DNA of 64,000 nt from positions 8,188,684-8,252,683 of the forward strand of contig JALPQD010000016.1 in the NCBI GenBank assembly GCA_023101885.1. Direction: 5' to 3'. Positions 1-10,172 of this stretch are shown one piece after another. A program made the translations under genes and the position numbers. The notes beneath the pieces were generated by a model. It saw only the letters and a list, made by a program, of their open reading frames with translations, had not been told where the DNA came from and searched no databases. Each line of letters begins with the position of its first letter. Position 1 is the first letter of the stretch. The DNA is from Typhlomys cinereus. Lineage: Eukaryota > Chordata > Mammalia > Rodentia > Platacanthomyidae.

Positions 1-86
1 TCCCAGGAAATCTGGGCTATGGAACTTGGGGACACAGGGGGGAACACGGCACACTCCTGGCCTGGATTTTGGAGGGGAGCACTCAC

Positions 87-201
87 CTGTGCCCATGTAC
101 ACAGCCAGGGCTATGACCATGGCGGCCGTAACCACTCCGCCCCAGGTCTTCACCTCAGGTCGCCGCATGCTGTTGAAGACGGGCACGCTGCTCACATGGC
201 A
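87..201 (-). CDS. SLC38A7: SLC38A7 coding exon 6 (residues 258-296)
   Basis: The acceptor is CCGGACAG before TGC-CAT; the donor is GTGAGT after ACA-G. It encodes [17 protein letters not shown], then a helix [15 protein letters not shown]. The pair after NSM is Arg-Arg (CGG CGA), where I remember Gln-Gln in human and Arg-Gln in mouse. Downstream exons fall outside the window, so positions 1-86 are intron. Confidence 0.95.
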
Positions 202-380
202 CTGTCCGGGTGAAGAGCGTGGTCATGGTAGGAAAGCGAGCCTAGCCCCAGGTTCCAGAGCCAGGTGCCTGGAGGCAAAAGCCTCAGGGATGAGGGGCAA
301 ATCCTACTTGATCTCCCTCCCAGGAGCTCCGCCCTCCTCCATGAAACAAGGGGCTCATGGGGGGACCTCAAGGCTGGCAC

Positions 381-438
381 CTGAAATCCGAAGCAGATGG
401 TAGGCATGGCGTTGAATACGGCCATCCAGGAAGTTGGT
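381..438 (-). CDS. SLC38A7: SLC38A7 coding exon 5 (residues 238-257)
   Basis: A short 58-nt exon between acceptor CCTACAG and donor GTGCCA. It encodes (R)[31 protein letters not shown] is a strongly conserved stretch in SNAT-type transporters and confirms both splice sites. Confidence 0.94.
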
Positions 439-1045
439 CTGTAGGCAAACACAATATGCCCGCCTGTGGGTCCCCGAGCCAACAACCACCCCACGTACTT
501 CATCACCCTTCACCTATCCCGCCATGCGACAATCTTCGTTCTATATGCTGAACGCACATAAGTCTGGGAACAGGGAGAGGAGACATGTCTATTTCACATA
601 TCCATGAACAGGCTTCAAAAAGTCCTCTTGGGACCAGATTTAAAAATTCCTGCTTCACAAACAGGGTTTTTTTTTCTTTGTTCCTTAAAAAATAAATATA
701 AGAGGCACTTTGAGGGGAAAAGTGACAAAGACACATTCTTACATAGAAAATACAGACATTATAGATAAAAATAACTGGAATAATATGTAATTCTACTTAG
801 CTGTCGCCTCAACCTGGGACTTCGTTTAGCACTGAGTGTGATGACATGTTGCTGCCAGTCTCCTCCTGCCTGTCACTCTTCCCTCCAAGAAGAAAGAGAC
901 CAGGACCTCTCACCATCCTTCCTACACAGACCTACGATCAGCTGATAATCCTAGAGAAGGGTGCCTGCGTGGCCTGTGGATGCCTGATCCAGCACCTTCT
1001 AAGGCCCAGGTGGCAGTTCCTACCCCATGCATTTCCCTTACCCAC

Positions 1046-1144
1046 CTGGTCAGGATGTCTCCTGGGGTCATCTCTTTATCTGGCCAGATGTATTTGATGA
1101 TTATTATGGCAGTGACGTACCAAGTGCCCACGACGCTCAGGAAG
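1046..1144 (-). CDS. SLC38A7: SLC38A7 coding exon 4 (residues 205-238)
   Basis: The acceptor is TTGGCAG before C-TTC; the donor is GTGGGT after ACC-AG. The 99-nt exon encodes [13 protein letters not shown], a helix rich in isoleucine (IIIIKYIW), and [12 protein letters not shown]. It starts and ends at split codons (Ser205, Arg238) that join in frame with both neighbours. Confidence 0.95.
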
Positions 1145-1901
1145 CTGCCAAGAAGGGGAATCTGATTTCCTGTTCTAGCCCTTTTCCAATGCCATCCCCA
1201 GGGGAATCTACCTTCCTCCACTCTGGGGACTAAATTGCATCAAGACAAAGGGAGATAACTTTCAGGAAGACTTGCCCCAGGGAGAACAGAATTGGTCAGT
1301 ATTTCTGGCCATTGGACACACTCATGGCTCAGCTCACACACAACACAGGGGCCAGGTTCAGCCTGAGCAGCCTGGACTGGGCAAGAGTGGTCAGCCAGCT
1401 GTCCTTTCAGCCTGGCCTTTGAGAACAAGGAGATGCTGAAGTTAAGGATAAGAGACAGGAGACTTTGACATTTAAGGGACACTAGAGACAGCTGAGTGTG
1501 TCCTTTGTTTCAGACCTGGGAAACAACCCAGACCCCTTACAGCTCTTCAGACAGACGCAGGAAGACAGTCTCCTCCCTTCACTCTGAGAATCATGGTAGA
1601 AGCATCCAGGAGGACAGTCTCAGGATGGCCAACCCTGTCTCCAAGGCAAGCCAAGACCCAGGCTGCAGGCTCCCTCACACTTCCGGTCATCACCAAGCCC
1701 TTCTCTGACAGGAATGTATAGAACTGGATCTCTCATTGATGCAAAGGCCACTGACTCCTTTGACGGTCACAGAAAAGGTCGGTCTCGGGTGAAAATCCTG
1801 CCCTGCCTAATCCCACTCCCTGAGAAAGCGAGGTACTGTGGAGAACAGGGGCTCCCCACCAGCCCTTGGCTCCCACCTGCCCATGATCACCCCAGTCGAA
1901 C

Positions 1902-2046
1902 CTGGCGTATTTCTGGAAGCCGATCTCCCTGGGGATGGACAGGGGCAAGATAAACAGGAAGGCAGTGAGGCTGATGGTGAACTTCCGGTCTGTGTACCAA
2001 GGGCTGCCGCCGGGCCCCTCAGGCTCCTTTGCCATCACAGCTATGA
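1902..2046 (-). CDS. SLC38A7: SLC38A7 coding exon 3 (residues 157-205)
   Basis: The acceptor is GTGCAG before TC-ATA; the donor is GTTCGA after GCC-AG (phase 2). It encodes [11 protein letters not shown], then [19 protein letters not shown] and [12 protein letters not shown]. The loop before WYTDRK reads PGGSP, one residue longer than the ASGP I recall for human. The donor GTTCGA is weak compared with the other donors of the gene, but the reading frame and conservation support it. Confidence 0.95.
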
Positions 2047-2260
2047 CTGCACCAGGAGGAAGGAGGGAATGTCATATCAGGCCACCCAAATGTGGCCCTG
2101 CTGTTCTTCTGGGTCTTCAGCCCTCCATCTAATGGGCTAGCAGCCTGAAAGGAGGACTTTCAGAGGAGGACTTCCAGAGATGGTCTCCTGGTATCCCCCT
2201 ACCTCAGGATCCCTAGGACTGAGGGGGGAAAAATGCTAGGTCCTAGGGGAAGAACCTCAC

Positions 2261-2459
2261 TCTTGTCCTGCTGGTCCCCGATGATGATGAGGAAGGCGAT
2301 GCAGGTGCCGAAGGTGTAGACGGCAATAGCCACCTCGCACAGCACACCTGTCAGCTTGCCGCACGTGGCCCACACCACCTCCTGGTAAGTCCTCTCGTTG
2401 CTGGCCTGGGAGCAGTAGGCCAGGATGACCAGGCCGCTGATGATAAAAACCAGCATGCC
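2261..2459 (-). CDS. SLC38A7: SLC38A7 coding exon 2 (residues 91-157)
   Basis: The acceptor AG is the complement of 2460-2461; the donor is GTGAGG after AAG-A (phase 1). It encodes [16 protein letters not shown] (a membrane helix), the conserved [12 protein letters not shown] loop, and a second helix [18 protein letters not shown] ending in GDQQDK. At the loop it reads WATCGK where I recall WAVCGK in human, a conservative change. Length is 199 nt. Confidence 0.96.
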
Positions 2460-2654
2460 CTATGGAGTGGGGGAGAAGGAAGGCGTTGGAAAGCTGGCTG
2501 CCAAAGGTCCCTGAGGTCACTCGGCATTTACAAGGCCCATGCTCAGAGTAGGCCTGGCAAGTGGGTCTTACTTTCAGAACAATTTCAATAGACTACTAAA
2601 GTTGCTAAGCTGAGCATTTGTTTAAAAAACAAATTTCTATAAAAAATTCCAAAG

Positions 2655-2990
2655 TGCAGACTGGTGAGACAGCTCAAAAGGTAAAGGCGTTTAGTGCAAA
2701 ACCCTGGGATCTGCTTTTGATCTCTTGAATCTATGTTTAAAAAAAGACACAGTAGGTTGTGTGGCTTGTGTGTGTCATTCTGGTACACTTGTGAGGAGAC
2801 AGGAAGTAGAAGCTCACTTAAGCATTGACTTGACAGAAAAGGCAGAGATGCTGCAAAAAAAAAAAGGACGGAGAGAACCAACTCTCTGTTATCCTCTGAC
2901 CTCCACACATATGCCATGGCATGTACTTGTGCACACACACGTGCGCACGCACACACACACACACACACACAAACAAACCTGAAATATACA
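2655..2990 (+). mobile_element. B3-like SINE ending in (CA)n
   Basis: GACTGGTGAGACAGCTCAAAAGG head; CCTCTGACCTCCACACATATG near the end; (CA)n at about 2950-2970. It lies in SLC38A7 coding intron 1. Confidence 0.65.
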
Positions 2991-3104
2991 AAAGTAGAGA
3001 AAGCCAAGTAGACCATAAGTAGCCACCATTCAATTCAAAGACAACCAGTTCATGGCCAGTCTTTGTTTAGCTTTTCTTGCTTTTGTATTCTTTCTCCTTT
3101 TTCG

Positions 3105-3440
3105 CATGTATGTGTATATAGGGTGCATATGTATACATCAGTGGCATCAATGTGTGCACTTGTGCTTTTGCAGGCCCAAGGTGTTATTAGGAATCATTCT
3201 CTAACATTCTTCTACCTTATTTTTTTTGACGTTGGGCTTCTAATTAAACCCAGAGATCGTCAATAAGGTTAGTCTAGGTAGCCAGCTTGATCAGGGGATG
3301 CCCAGACTCTGCCTTCCAAGGCTGGAGTTACAGATAGGTTGCTATACTCACCTAGCACTTATGTGGAATCTGGAGATCTGAATGCTGGTCATCTTGCTTG
3401 CGTGGCAAGCGCTTTAACCACTGAGCCATCTCTTTAGTCC
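3105..3440 (-). mobile_element. B3/B4-like SINE
   Basis: Ends CTTGCGTGGCAAGCGCTTTAACCAC-type head complement and TGAGCCATCTCTTTAG. Confidence 0.62.
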
Positions 3441-3467
3441 CTTTTGTCTTTTGAGATAGGGCCTCTC

Positions 3468-3755
3468 GGGGCTGGAGAGGTGGCTCGGGGTTTAAGCCTC
3501 TGCCTTGCAGGTGGAAGGTCCTGAGTTCGGATCCCAGATCCCACGTATAGACACCAGGCGGAAGCGGGGGCGGCCTGCGCTTCTGGTCCTGGTAGGGCGG
3601 AGCCTGTGAATCCCGGGGCAGAATAAACGAGGAAGTGGAGACGGTCCATGGTGGTTCCCGAATTTGTCCGTGGTTCTACACACACACAGATACCCACACA
3701 CGTGCGTGCATGCACACACGCACAATTGAATAAATAAAAAAAAAATTTAAAAAAA
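3468..3755 (+). mobile_element. Young CpG-rich B2-superfamily SINE copy 1
   Basis: Starts GGGGCTGGAGAGG with RNA polymerase III A and B boxes, and ends (CA)n-AATTGAATAAATAAA and an A-tail. It is flanked by a perfect 15-bp target-site duplication GAGATAGGGCCTCTC (3453-3467 and 3756-3770). It lies in SLC38A7 coding intron 1 (between exons 5500-5769 and 2261-2459). Confidence 0.9.
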
Positions 3756-3795
3756 GAGATAGGGCCTCTCTGCAGCCCAGCCTGGCCTGTAACTT

Positions 3796-3990
3796 ATGAT
3801 GTGTGTGTGTATGTATGTGTATCAGAAGGCACATGTGTCCCTGTGAAGGATCAAAGGTGACTCCAGGCTTCATCTTGGATTGCTTCTACCTCCTCCTTAC
3901 TTCACACTGTGATTTCCCAGGCTCCATCCACCAGGGTCGGAAGTGCAGGCCACCACTCTCCCCCTGGTGTTTTTACCCCCTTCCCGTTGT
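3796..3990 (-). mobile_element. Older SINE, tail and body only
   Basis: Complement copy with (TG)n, ATCAGAAGGCACATGTGTCC and CTCCATCCACCAGGG. It breaks into a B3-like element at about 3990. Confidence 0.7.
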
Positions 3991-3994
3991 AACA

Positions 3995-4112
3995 TGTGGA
4001 GGTTAAGAGGATAGCTTTTAGAAGTTCTTTACTTCTACCATGTGGCTCCAGGGATTGAATTCAGGTTTACACACAGGCACCTTTACCCACTGAGACATCC
4101 TGGCCCCCCCAC
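3995..4112 (-). mobile_element. B3-like SINE fragment
   Basis: GAGGATAGCTTTTAGAAGTT, GGCTCCAGGGATTGAATTCA, CACTGAGACATCCTGGCC. Confidence 0.6.
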
Positions 4113-4216
4113 TTCGTTGTATTTGAAAGCCAGCATAAATTATGTTTCATATTTCATCAGTAAACATTTTAGCAGTTCTAAATGCAACAATCCTTTTTTC
4201 TTTAAATATAATGACA

Positions 4217-4426
4217 GGGCTGGAGAGATGGCTCCAGGGTTAAGAATCTGCCTAGCAAGCAGAAGGTTTGAGTTCAGATCCCAGGTCCCACATAAAAATG
4301 CCAGGTGGAAATGGAAAAAGGAGGTAGAAGCAATCCAGGACGATTCCCAAAGTCACCCTTGGGTCTCTACAGAGTGCCTTCTGACACACAAACACATACA
4401 CGAATGAATAAATAAAATTTGATAAA
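4217..4426 (+). mobile_element. Older B2-superfamily SINE (non-CpG subfamily)
   Basis: GGGCTGGAGAGATGGCTC head, body with GGAGGTAGAAGCAATCCAGG, AATAAATAAA tail. Duplication AAATATAATGACA at 4204-4216 and 4427-4439. Confidence 0.88.
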
Positions 4427-4471
4427 AAATATAATGACAAAAGTCAGGAACACCTAAAAGATAATATATGC

Positions 4472-4690
4472 ACAGTTGAGATGTAGCTCAGTTGACAGAA
4501 TGCTTGTCCAACATGCACGAAGTCCTGGGTTCAATCTCAGCATGGTATAAACTGGGTGAGGTGACGCACATCTGTAATCCAGCACCCAGGAGGGACTGGC
4601 AGGAGGATCAGAAGTTTAAGGTTACCCTCAACTACATATCCAGTTTGAGGCTGGCAGTTTGGGCTACATGAAACCGTTTCTCCTTTCCTT
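4472..4690 (+). mobile_element. B4-like SINE (ID-type head plus B1-type body)
   Basis: TTGAGATGTAGCTCAGTTGAC head followed by GGTGAGGTGACGCACATCTG and AGGAGGGACTGGCAGGAGG. The order fits the ID/B1 composite B4 (RSINE) family. Confidence 0.68.
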
Positions 4691-4728
4691 TCACGTCCTG
4701 CTTTTTTCTTTTACACATACATACAAAT

Positions 4729-4910
4729 TAGGACCAATGAGTTGGCTGAGTGGGTGGGATTGCCTATGTGTAAACCTGGTGACCTAAATTCAATCCTCAG
4801 AAGTCTACATCATAGAAGGAAAACCAACGTTCAAGGATTATCCTCTGAACCCTACATATGTACCATGATATGCACTCCTGATCGTTCTCTCTCTCTCAAA
4901 ATCAATAAAA
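4729..4910 (+). mobile_element. B3-like SINE
   Basis: GACCAATGAGTTGGCTGAGT head and GTACCATGATATGCACTCC; (TC)n near the end. Confidence 0.55.
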
Positions 4911-5098
4911 AAAATTAATACGAAGATGTTCAAGTCGCTCTGAATGTTGGGTAGGTTCAAAACCTTCCGTAGCTGGATTCAGAATAAAAAGTCCTAGAAT
5001 ACATACAAATTACCTGATTTAAACCTCATTTTCTTTTTCACCTCCTTCTTTTCAAACTCTTGTATTTGTTCTGAACAGTTGCTTTAAAAATTGTGAGA

Positions 5099-5370
5099 GG
5101 GCTGGAGAGATGCCTCAATGACTAAGACTGCCTTGCAAGCAAAAACAATGATTCAGATCCCAGGTTCCACGTAAAAGCTGCAGGTGGAAATAGTGGTGGA
5201 GCCTGGGAAATCCCAGAGACAAGCAAATAGGAGGTAGAAGCATTCAGGATGATTCACGAAATCACCTTGGGCCTCCAGAGGGACACATGGTGCCCTCTGA
5301 CACACTGACAAGCACACACATACACACACGCCACACACACAATAAACAAACAGACAAATAAATAAATAGA
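5099..5370 (+). mobile_element. Older B2-superfamily SINE
   Basis: Head GGGCTGGAGAGATGCCTCA, (CA)n, then AATAAATAAATA. It lies about 130 bp from the SLC38A7 first coding exon, in the intron that follows that exon. Confidence 0.82.
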
Positions 5371-5499
5371 GTATGAGAGAGTTCTGGAGTAGATCAGTAA
5401 TGTCTGCCCCTCTGAGTGAGCAAGAATGACGGCCCGTGTCTGTTACTGACCACCCGTCATGCACAGCCTCCCTTGCATGCCTCTGCGCCACGCACTCAC

Positions 5500-5769
5500 C
5501 ATCTGCAGTGCGATGCCAGCTGCCACGCCCCCAGCAGTGCTGAAGGCTGCTGGGAAGTTGAGCAGCCCTGCACCCAGGCAGGCATTGACAACGATGAAGA
5601 TGGCTCCAAGTGTCGAAGTGCTGCCTCTGTCTGGGCCTCCGGGAGACCCCTCAACCTCACTCTTGGGGGCTGTGTCCACACAGGGACTTTGGAGCAAACG
5701 GGCTCGCTCTCCGGCATCTGTGCTGGAGTTCCATTCATTGTAGTCACTATTGATGCTGACTTGGGCCAT
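5500..5769 (-). CDS. SLC38A7: SLC38A7 first coding exon (residues 1-90)
   Basis: The ATG is the complement of 5767-5769, in context GAGGCCATGG. The exon encodes [13 protein letters not shown] at the start, the cytosolic N-tail, and the first transmembrane segment with [16 protein letters not shown]. It ends with ...GIALQM followed by donor GTGAGT (complement of 5494-5499), in phase 0 at residue 90, the same boundary length as in human. Upstream, a candidate 3' splice site (pyrimidine-rich then CCCAG) lies at the complement of 5826-5829, so the exon may start near 5825 with a short 5' UTR. That boundary is inferred. Confidence 0.96.
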
Positions 5770-5892
5770 GGCCTCGAGAAATCTCTTCCTCCAAGAACTG
5801 GGGGTTCTGTTTTACCACCACATTCCTGGGTTGACGGAAAGAACACCTGCCCCTTTAAGGCTGTTTCTCTTGCAACCTGGATGGGACAAAGA

Positions 5893-6150
5893 CACTACTT
5901 TTATTTATTTATTTGTTGTGTTGCTGTTGTTCTATACCAGAGGGCACTTGAGTGTGTGTGTCTGTGGAGCCCCAAGGGTGATACCAAGAATCATCCTGGA
6001 TTGCTCTAATTCCTTTATTGCTTTGCTCTGGAGTTTCCCAGGCTCTTCTTTCCAGAGCTGGAATTGCAGACCAGTCATTTCTGCCCAGCATGTTTTATGG
6101 GGATCTGAACTTAGGTCCTTTTGTGGGTGAAACAAAGGTTTAACCCCTGA
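5893..6150 (-). mobile_element. Older SINE just upstream of the SLC38A7 start codon exon
   Basis: TTTATTTATTTG tail at 5900, CAGAGGGCACTTGAGTG, and the head complement near 6150. It begins about 125 bp upstream of the ATG. Confidence 0.78.
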
Positions 6151-6421
6151 GCCCTATTACTTTTATTTTGAGATGGGGATCCTGACACAAAGAGGTAAAG
6201 TGACTTTCCCAGAACCTCATGGTTAGGATTCACGTAAGTATCATGAGCTCACCCAATGCATGACCAGCACACCATGTTTCTAAGATTCAAATCTAGGTGC
6301 ACCCCTGTGCTCAACACTGCACTGGGTATCATAGTACTCGTGGCAGAAACAGAAACACAACAGTTGCACAACCAACTTATTTAATTCTTACATAACAAGT
6401 AAGACATAAACATAAGAGAAG

Positions 6422-6505
6422 GAGAGGCTGGGGATACAGCTCACTGGTAGCACATCTGCCTGCTATGGGCAAAGCACTGGGTTTTATCCTCAACTTTGTA
6501 AGAGA
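6422..6505 (+). mobile_element. ID-like SINE
   Basis: GAGGCTGGGGATACAGCTCACTGGTAGCAC..., the tRNA-Ala/BC1-type head, in the SLC38A7 first intron. Confidence 0.75.
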
Positions 6506-7557
6506 GAAAAGCACATGAAAAAAAAGGATGCTAGCATGTTAGCAGCTGGAGACAGGTGTGTCACGACAGTGTCTTATCTCACTTGATCCCATGGCAGCCC
6601 TGTGATCAGAAGTAGACAGAATTCAGAGACTGATCCAGGACAGCACATATGTACACTGAAGTGCAGGATCTGGGTCCAGAACTGTCTGACTTGATTTCTC
6701 AGTCTGCATACCCCAGGGTCCCACAAGAACTATGGGGATCCCAATGCACCACAGTTCAGCATCCCTTCCTGCGGTCCAGACATTACATTGTCTGTGCAGA
6801 GTCTAAGGCCTTTCACATTTAGGCCAATTCTTATCCTTGTCACTCTTGTGTCCTTGGGACTGTGCTTGGACGGCTGACATCCCCTTTGTTGGCACACTCT
6901 TCAGTCTCATCTCTTTCCCACATCCTTGAACACTCACTGGGACCCTTCTTGGAGCATCTAAAGCCTGACTTGCTCAGGCTCATTTCCTGCAGCATCTGCT
7001 CTGTGTGTTAGCACTGCACAGATCATGTGTCTTCTTCACAGCTCGACTACAAGGCTCTGAGGCCAATCATGGTGTTAATTGTTCTATGCACCAATGCTGG
7101 GGAATGTGTTATCTTATTCAGTTTTCAATGGTGCCCTAAAAGGTAAGCCTGGACCGTCAACATCACCAAGGATCCTGACTCCTGGAGGGATTGTGCACTC
7201 TACCCTGGTCACTGGTGGGGCTGGAATTCAAAGCCAGGCCTGGGGACTTAGAAAATGCATGTGTTTATCTGTGTCTTCTTCCCAGTCTGAAAGGTGCTTG
7301 TTCCTCTGAACTCAGGAAAAAGACTTGTCACCTGACTATTCTCCACTCACAGGTAAATACATCCAAGGTGCAGGCTTTCCATCAGCCTTGGATCCTTCTT
7401 GAAAACCAGGAAGTTTCTTCTTCCTGAAATCTTGAAATGCTTTGAGGAACCTAGCCTTGAACACTGACCTTCAGTGTTCTCCCAGGTTGGCTCAGAGCCT
7501 GAGAGTCATGAGAAAAATAACATTTCTTGAAGAGCCGTTTCAAGTTAAGATCATCCG

Positions 7558-7685
7558 TGAGCTGAACGCGGTGGTTCCTGCCTTATAATGCCAGTGCTTG
7601 GGAGGCTGAGGCAGGAGGACTGTGTGAGTCTGAGGTCAGTCTGGGCTATACAGCACAACTGTCTCAAGAAACAAAAAAGAAACAA
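7558..7685 (+). mobile_element. B1-like (7SL-derived) SINE
   Basis: GCTGAACGCGGTGGTTCCTG, then GGGAGGCTGAGGCAGGAGGA and an AAACAAAAAAGAAACAAAG tail. Confidence 0.82.
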
Positions 7686-7834
7686 AGAGCATCCCCGAGT
7701 AAGCAAGGGCTGCCTTCTGGTCTTGAGACTCTGAAGTCCAAAACCTAGAGCTCTCCACTTTGTGTGAGTGTGAGCGTATCTTTATTTTTCTAAGCCTTTT
7801 CATGTGAGGTGTACATTGCTATCAGTAAGGGTCA

Positions 7835-8205
7835 CTGAGATTGGGAGGGGTGGTGGAGTATGTGCTTACCGAGCATGAAGCCCTTGGGCCAATCCCCAGC
7901 AACCCCTATCCAGTAGGCAGTCCACGGTCATTGCTTGTGCTATGTTTGCAAATGACCTTCCCATTTTCTCCTACCTCTACCATGCTGAGAAATCTTTGGC
8001 CCTAAGCAGAGAACAGAAACTCATTAAAGTGGAGCCTGATGCCACCAGCCACTAACAAGGGGCACAAAGACAGTGGGACAGCAAATATGAGAAAAAGCAA
8101 AACCAAGGCCAGATGTAAAGGACTAGAGCCGGCTGGGGACGTAGCTTAGTAGTAGCAAGTTCCTATCACATGTACGAGGACCTCGGTCCATTCTGTAGCA
8201 CCTCC
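7835..8205 (+). mobile_element. Two ID-like SINE fragments
   Basis: About 7835-7915: GGGAGGGGTGGTGGAGTATGTGCTTACC. About 8132-8205: GGCTGGGGACGTAGCTTAGTAG. The sequence between them (about 7916-8131) is not assigned. Confidence 0.55.
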
Positions 8206-9439
8206 AAACAAACACATAAAACTCTTTCAGAGGGCAAGAGTTGCGTGGGTAGCAAGGAGCCAAGAGTGACCTTCCTAGAGGCTGACAGGTTGGTAGAAAT
8301 CTGTTAGACTCCCCCAGACTCTTCCTTCCTGAGTTCTGATTCTGGGGTATATATTCATACCATGGTACTTCATTCTGTATCTGTCCCTCTCTCTGGTACA
8401 CTCTATCCCAGAAGGAAGAGAGGGTAACTGACCAGATTCAGCCATCATGATGATGTAACCACTATTTGTCTGTCACCAGTCCTTCAGATGCCACCAACTT
8501 GTTGGGGGTCTGGAATAGCTACAGTGGCCCTTTGGGATGCTTCCCACTTGCTTCTCATGATGGACAGACAGAGCTGGGAGGCATCACCCCAACCAGAGGA
8601 AAAGAGTAAAATGCTGATGCTCTGGGACATCTGTTACCAAGCATGTAGCAAGGACTGGCCACTGCCCCCCACTGGCCACGTCCCTCTACTGGCTTGGATT
8701 CAGAAAGATACCAGGAGACTTTTTCCTCTTACACAATCTGCCCCTGAGCCAGCAAGTCAGCAAAAACTCAAAGCAGAGGAGTAGACAGCAGTCTGAGGAC
8801 TCCCAGGATCCCAGCGGGCTACAGAGATGCCCTAGCACCCTCACGTTCCACCTCGCTCACACCACATACAAGCGCCCTGGTCTCTGGCCCCCTGCCTTTG
8901 TTTTCCTTTAGCCAGTTTCCCTTTGGCATCCCTGTTCAGTCCTGGGCATCTGCTCAGTCCCTCCTACAAGGACATCAAAGCTCAGGCTGGGCTCTCTTGG
9001 AGCACAGAGGCCGGACAGATCACCCCGTTGCAAACTCTCACTGGTCCAAGATCTGTTTCTCCCACCCCCCACCATTCAGCTCCGTCACTCCCACTTACCT
9101 GCTCTTTCCTCTTGACAACGGTGCAAAAGGGCAGGGCAGTGTCGGTCCAGATCTTTGTCTGAGATTGGATTCTCCTCCCGATCCTCTCTGGCCTCAACTT
9201 CTTTTCCTAGATTTTACCTGAAATCTGCAGTCAGCAAGTGAGGAGTTTGGCTGTTTCAGGGCTGGCTACAGCAGGACAAGGGAACAGAGTGGCTCTGGTG
9301 CTAACTCAACGGCGAGAAGTGGAGAAGGCGCACGGAGGGAGAGATTAGGCTAAGGTCACAGTGCAGAGCTGGCCGGAAAGAACCAGAAGCCAGGTACCCA
9401 GACGTTCGGGTCAAGCGCTGGAACCAGTGGGGCAGGGCC

Positions 9440-9760
9440 CTCCGGGAGCTACCAGCTTCCCAGGTCCTTGAGGGGCCCATCCCTGAAATGCGAAGCTTGG
9501 GCTGCATGGGAAGATGGGCCATGCACTCGGCCGCGGAGGCTGAGAGCGAGCCCAGGGACTAACGTGAGACGGGGGGCTGCAAGTGATAACTCGGGAAGGG
9601 CTCCGGGGACGGCTCTGGGGATTCGATCCCGGCCTAAGTCTGAGTGGAGAGCCGTAGGGCTAAGGCGCGGCTGGGTCAGTGCAACAAAGGGCGGGCGTGG
9701 AGAGATGGGTTGTCCCGCCCAGAGGAAAAGTGACCCCAGCTCTGCCAGACACCCCTAGGA
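9440..9760. promoter_or_regulatory. CpG-rich region at the 5' end of SLC38A7
   Basis: CpG dinucleotides are dense compared with the flanks (for example around 9526-9700), with GC-rich stretches such as GGGCGGGCGTGG near 9690. It lies on the transcribed side of the promoter core, in what should be the start of intron 1. No RNA gene or open frame of its own is convincing here. Confidence 0.55.
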
Positions 9761-9804
9761 CCTAGGAACCCCATCTTCCACCGCCTGGACCTCCCACCAC
9801 CTAC

Positions 9805-9903
9805 CTAGTGCTCTTAATTCCCAAGCCGGCTTGGGAGACACGTGAGCTTGGATCACATGACTGCCTGGCCGACCGGGCCGCGGGACATCCTGGGAGTTGT
9901 AGT
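9805..9903 (-). promoter_or_regulatory. SLC38A7: SLC38A7 promoter core: E-boxes and ZNF143-type motif, possible first exon
   Basis: Read on the minus strand, ACTACAACTCCCAGGATG lies at 9886-9903. It matches the ZNF143/THAP11 (SBS) promoter consensus ACTACAAYTCCCAG. Next to it are TCACATGA at 9853-9860 and a perfect CACGTG at 9839-9844, both MiT/TFE- or USF-type E-boxes. A possible donor CTAG|GTAGGT falls at 9803-9804, which would make a non-coding first exon ending at 9805. The motifs are seen directly; the exon and TSS are inferred from position upstream of the SLC38A7 ATG. Confidence 0.6.
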
Positions 9904-10172
9904 TTTCAGCAGGTGTCAACCTTTGAGTACAGCGCGCTCTCTCTCAGTCCCTTAGCATTGTGCTGCGTCAGCCTGGCTCTCAGCCAATCTGTTTATCCAG
10001 TTATTTTTAGGCCTGGCCTCTTGGCCCAGCCAAACATTGCTCTTTCCTCCTGGGAAGGGTGTTAGGTTAGGAGGTTTGGCATCTTTATAGGGGCAGTGGG
10101 CCAAAACTATTTGGCCTCATTATTCTTTCTGGTCTCTGTCCACACCAGTGATCCTGGAGCTTTTTCCTTTCT

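Larger units (their letters stand above)
6510..9440. other. SLC38A7 first intron, mostly unique sequence
   Basis: Apart from a B1-like SINE (7558-7685) and two ID-like fragments (7835-7915, 8132-8205), I see no gene, tandem array or strong motif. Several short open frames occur in both strands but none resembles a protein. Confidence 0.6.
1..9903 (-). other. SLC38A7: SLC38A7 gene, 5' portion (lysosomal neutral amino acid transporter SNAT7)
   Basis: Six coding exons on the minus strand (5500-5769, 2261-2459, 1902-2046, 1046-1144, 381-438, 87-201) join in frame to give residues 1-295 of a roughly 463-residue protein. The remaining exons lie left of position 1. The reading matches SLC38A7/SNAT7 of the amino acid/auxin permease (AAAP, Aa_trans) family nearly residue for residue, as I remember the human protein. 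Visible landmarks are a hydrophilic N-terminus (residues 1-53), then the first membrane helix with [12 protein letters not shown], then further hydrophobic helices. SNAT7 is known as a lysosomal-membrane transporter exporting glutamine and asparagine. All seen introns are GT-AG, and exon phases are mutually consistent. The non-coding first exon is inferred near 9.8 kb but not proved. Identity is very secure; the 5' UTR structure is not. Confidence 0.95.

Noticed and set aside
5443..5499. Extension of the SLC38A7 first coding exon beyond residue 90 (VSAWRRG...)
   Set aside because: A good donor (GTGAGT) lies at the known boundary and the next exon continues in phase with conserved residues.
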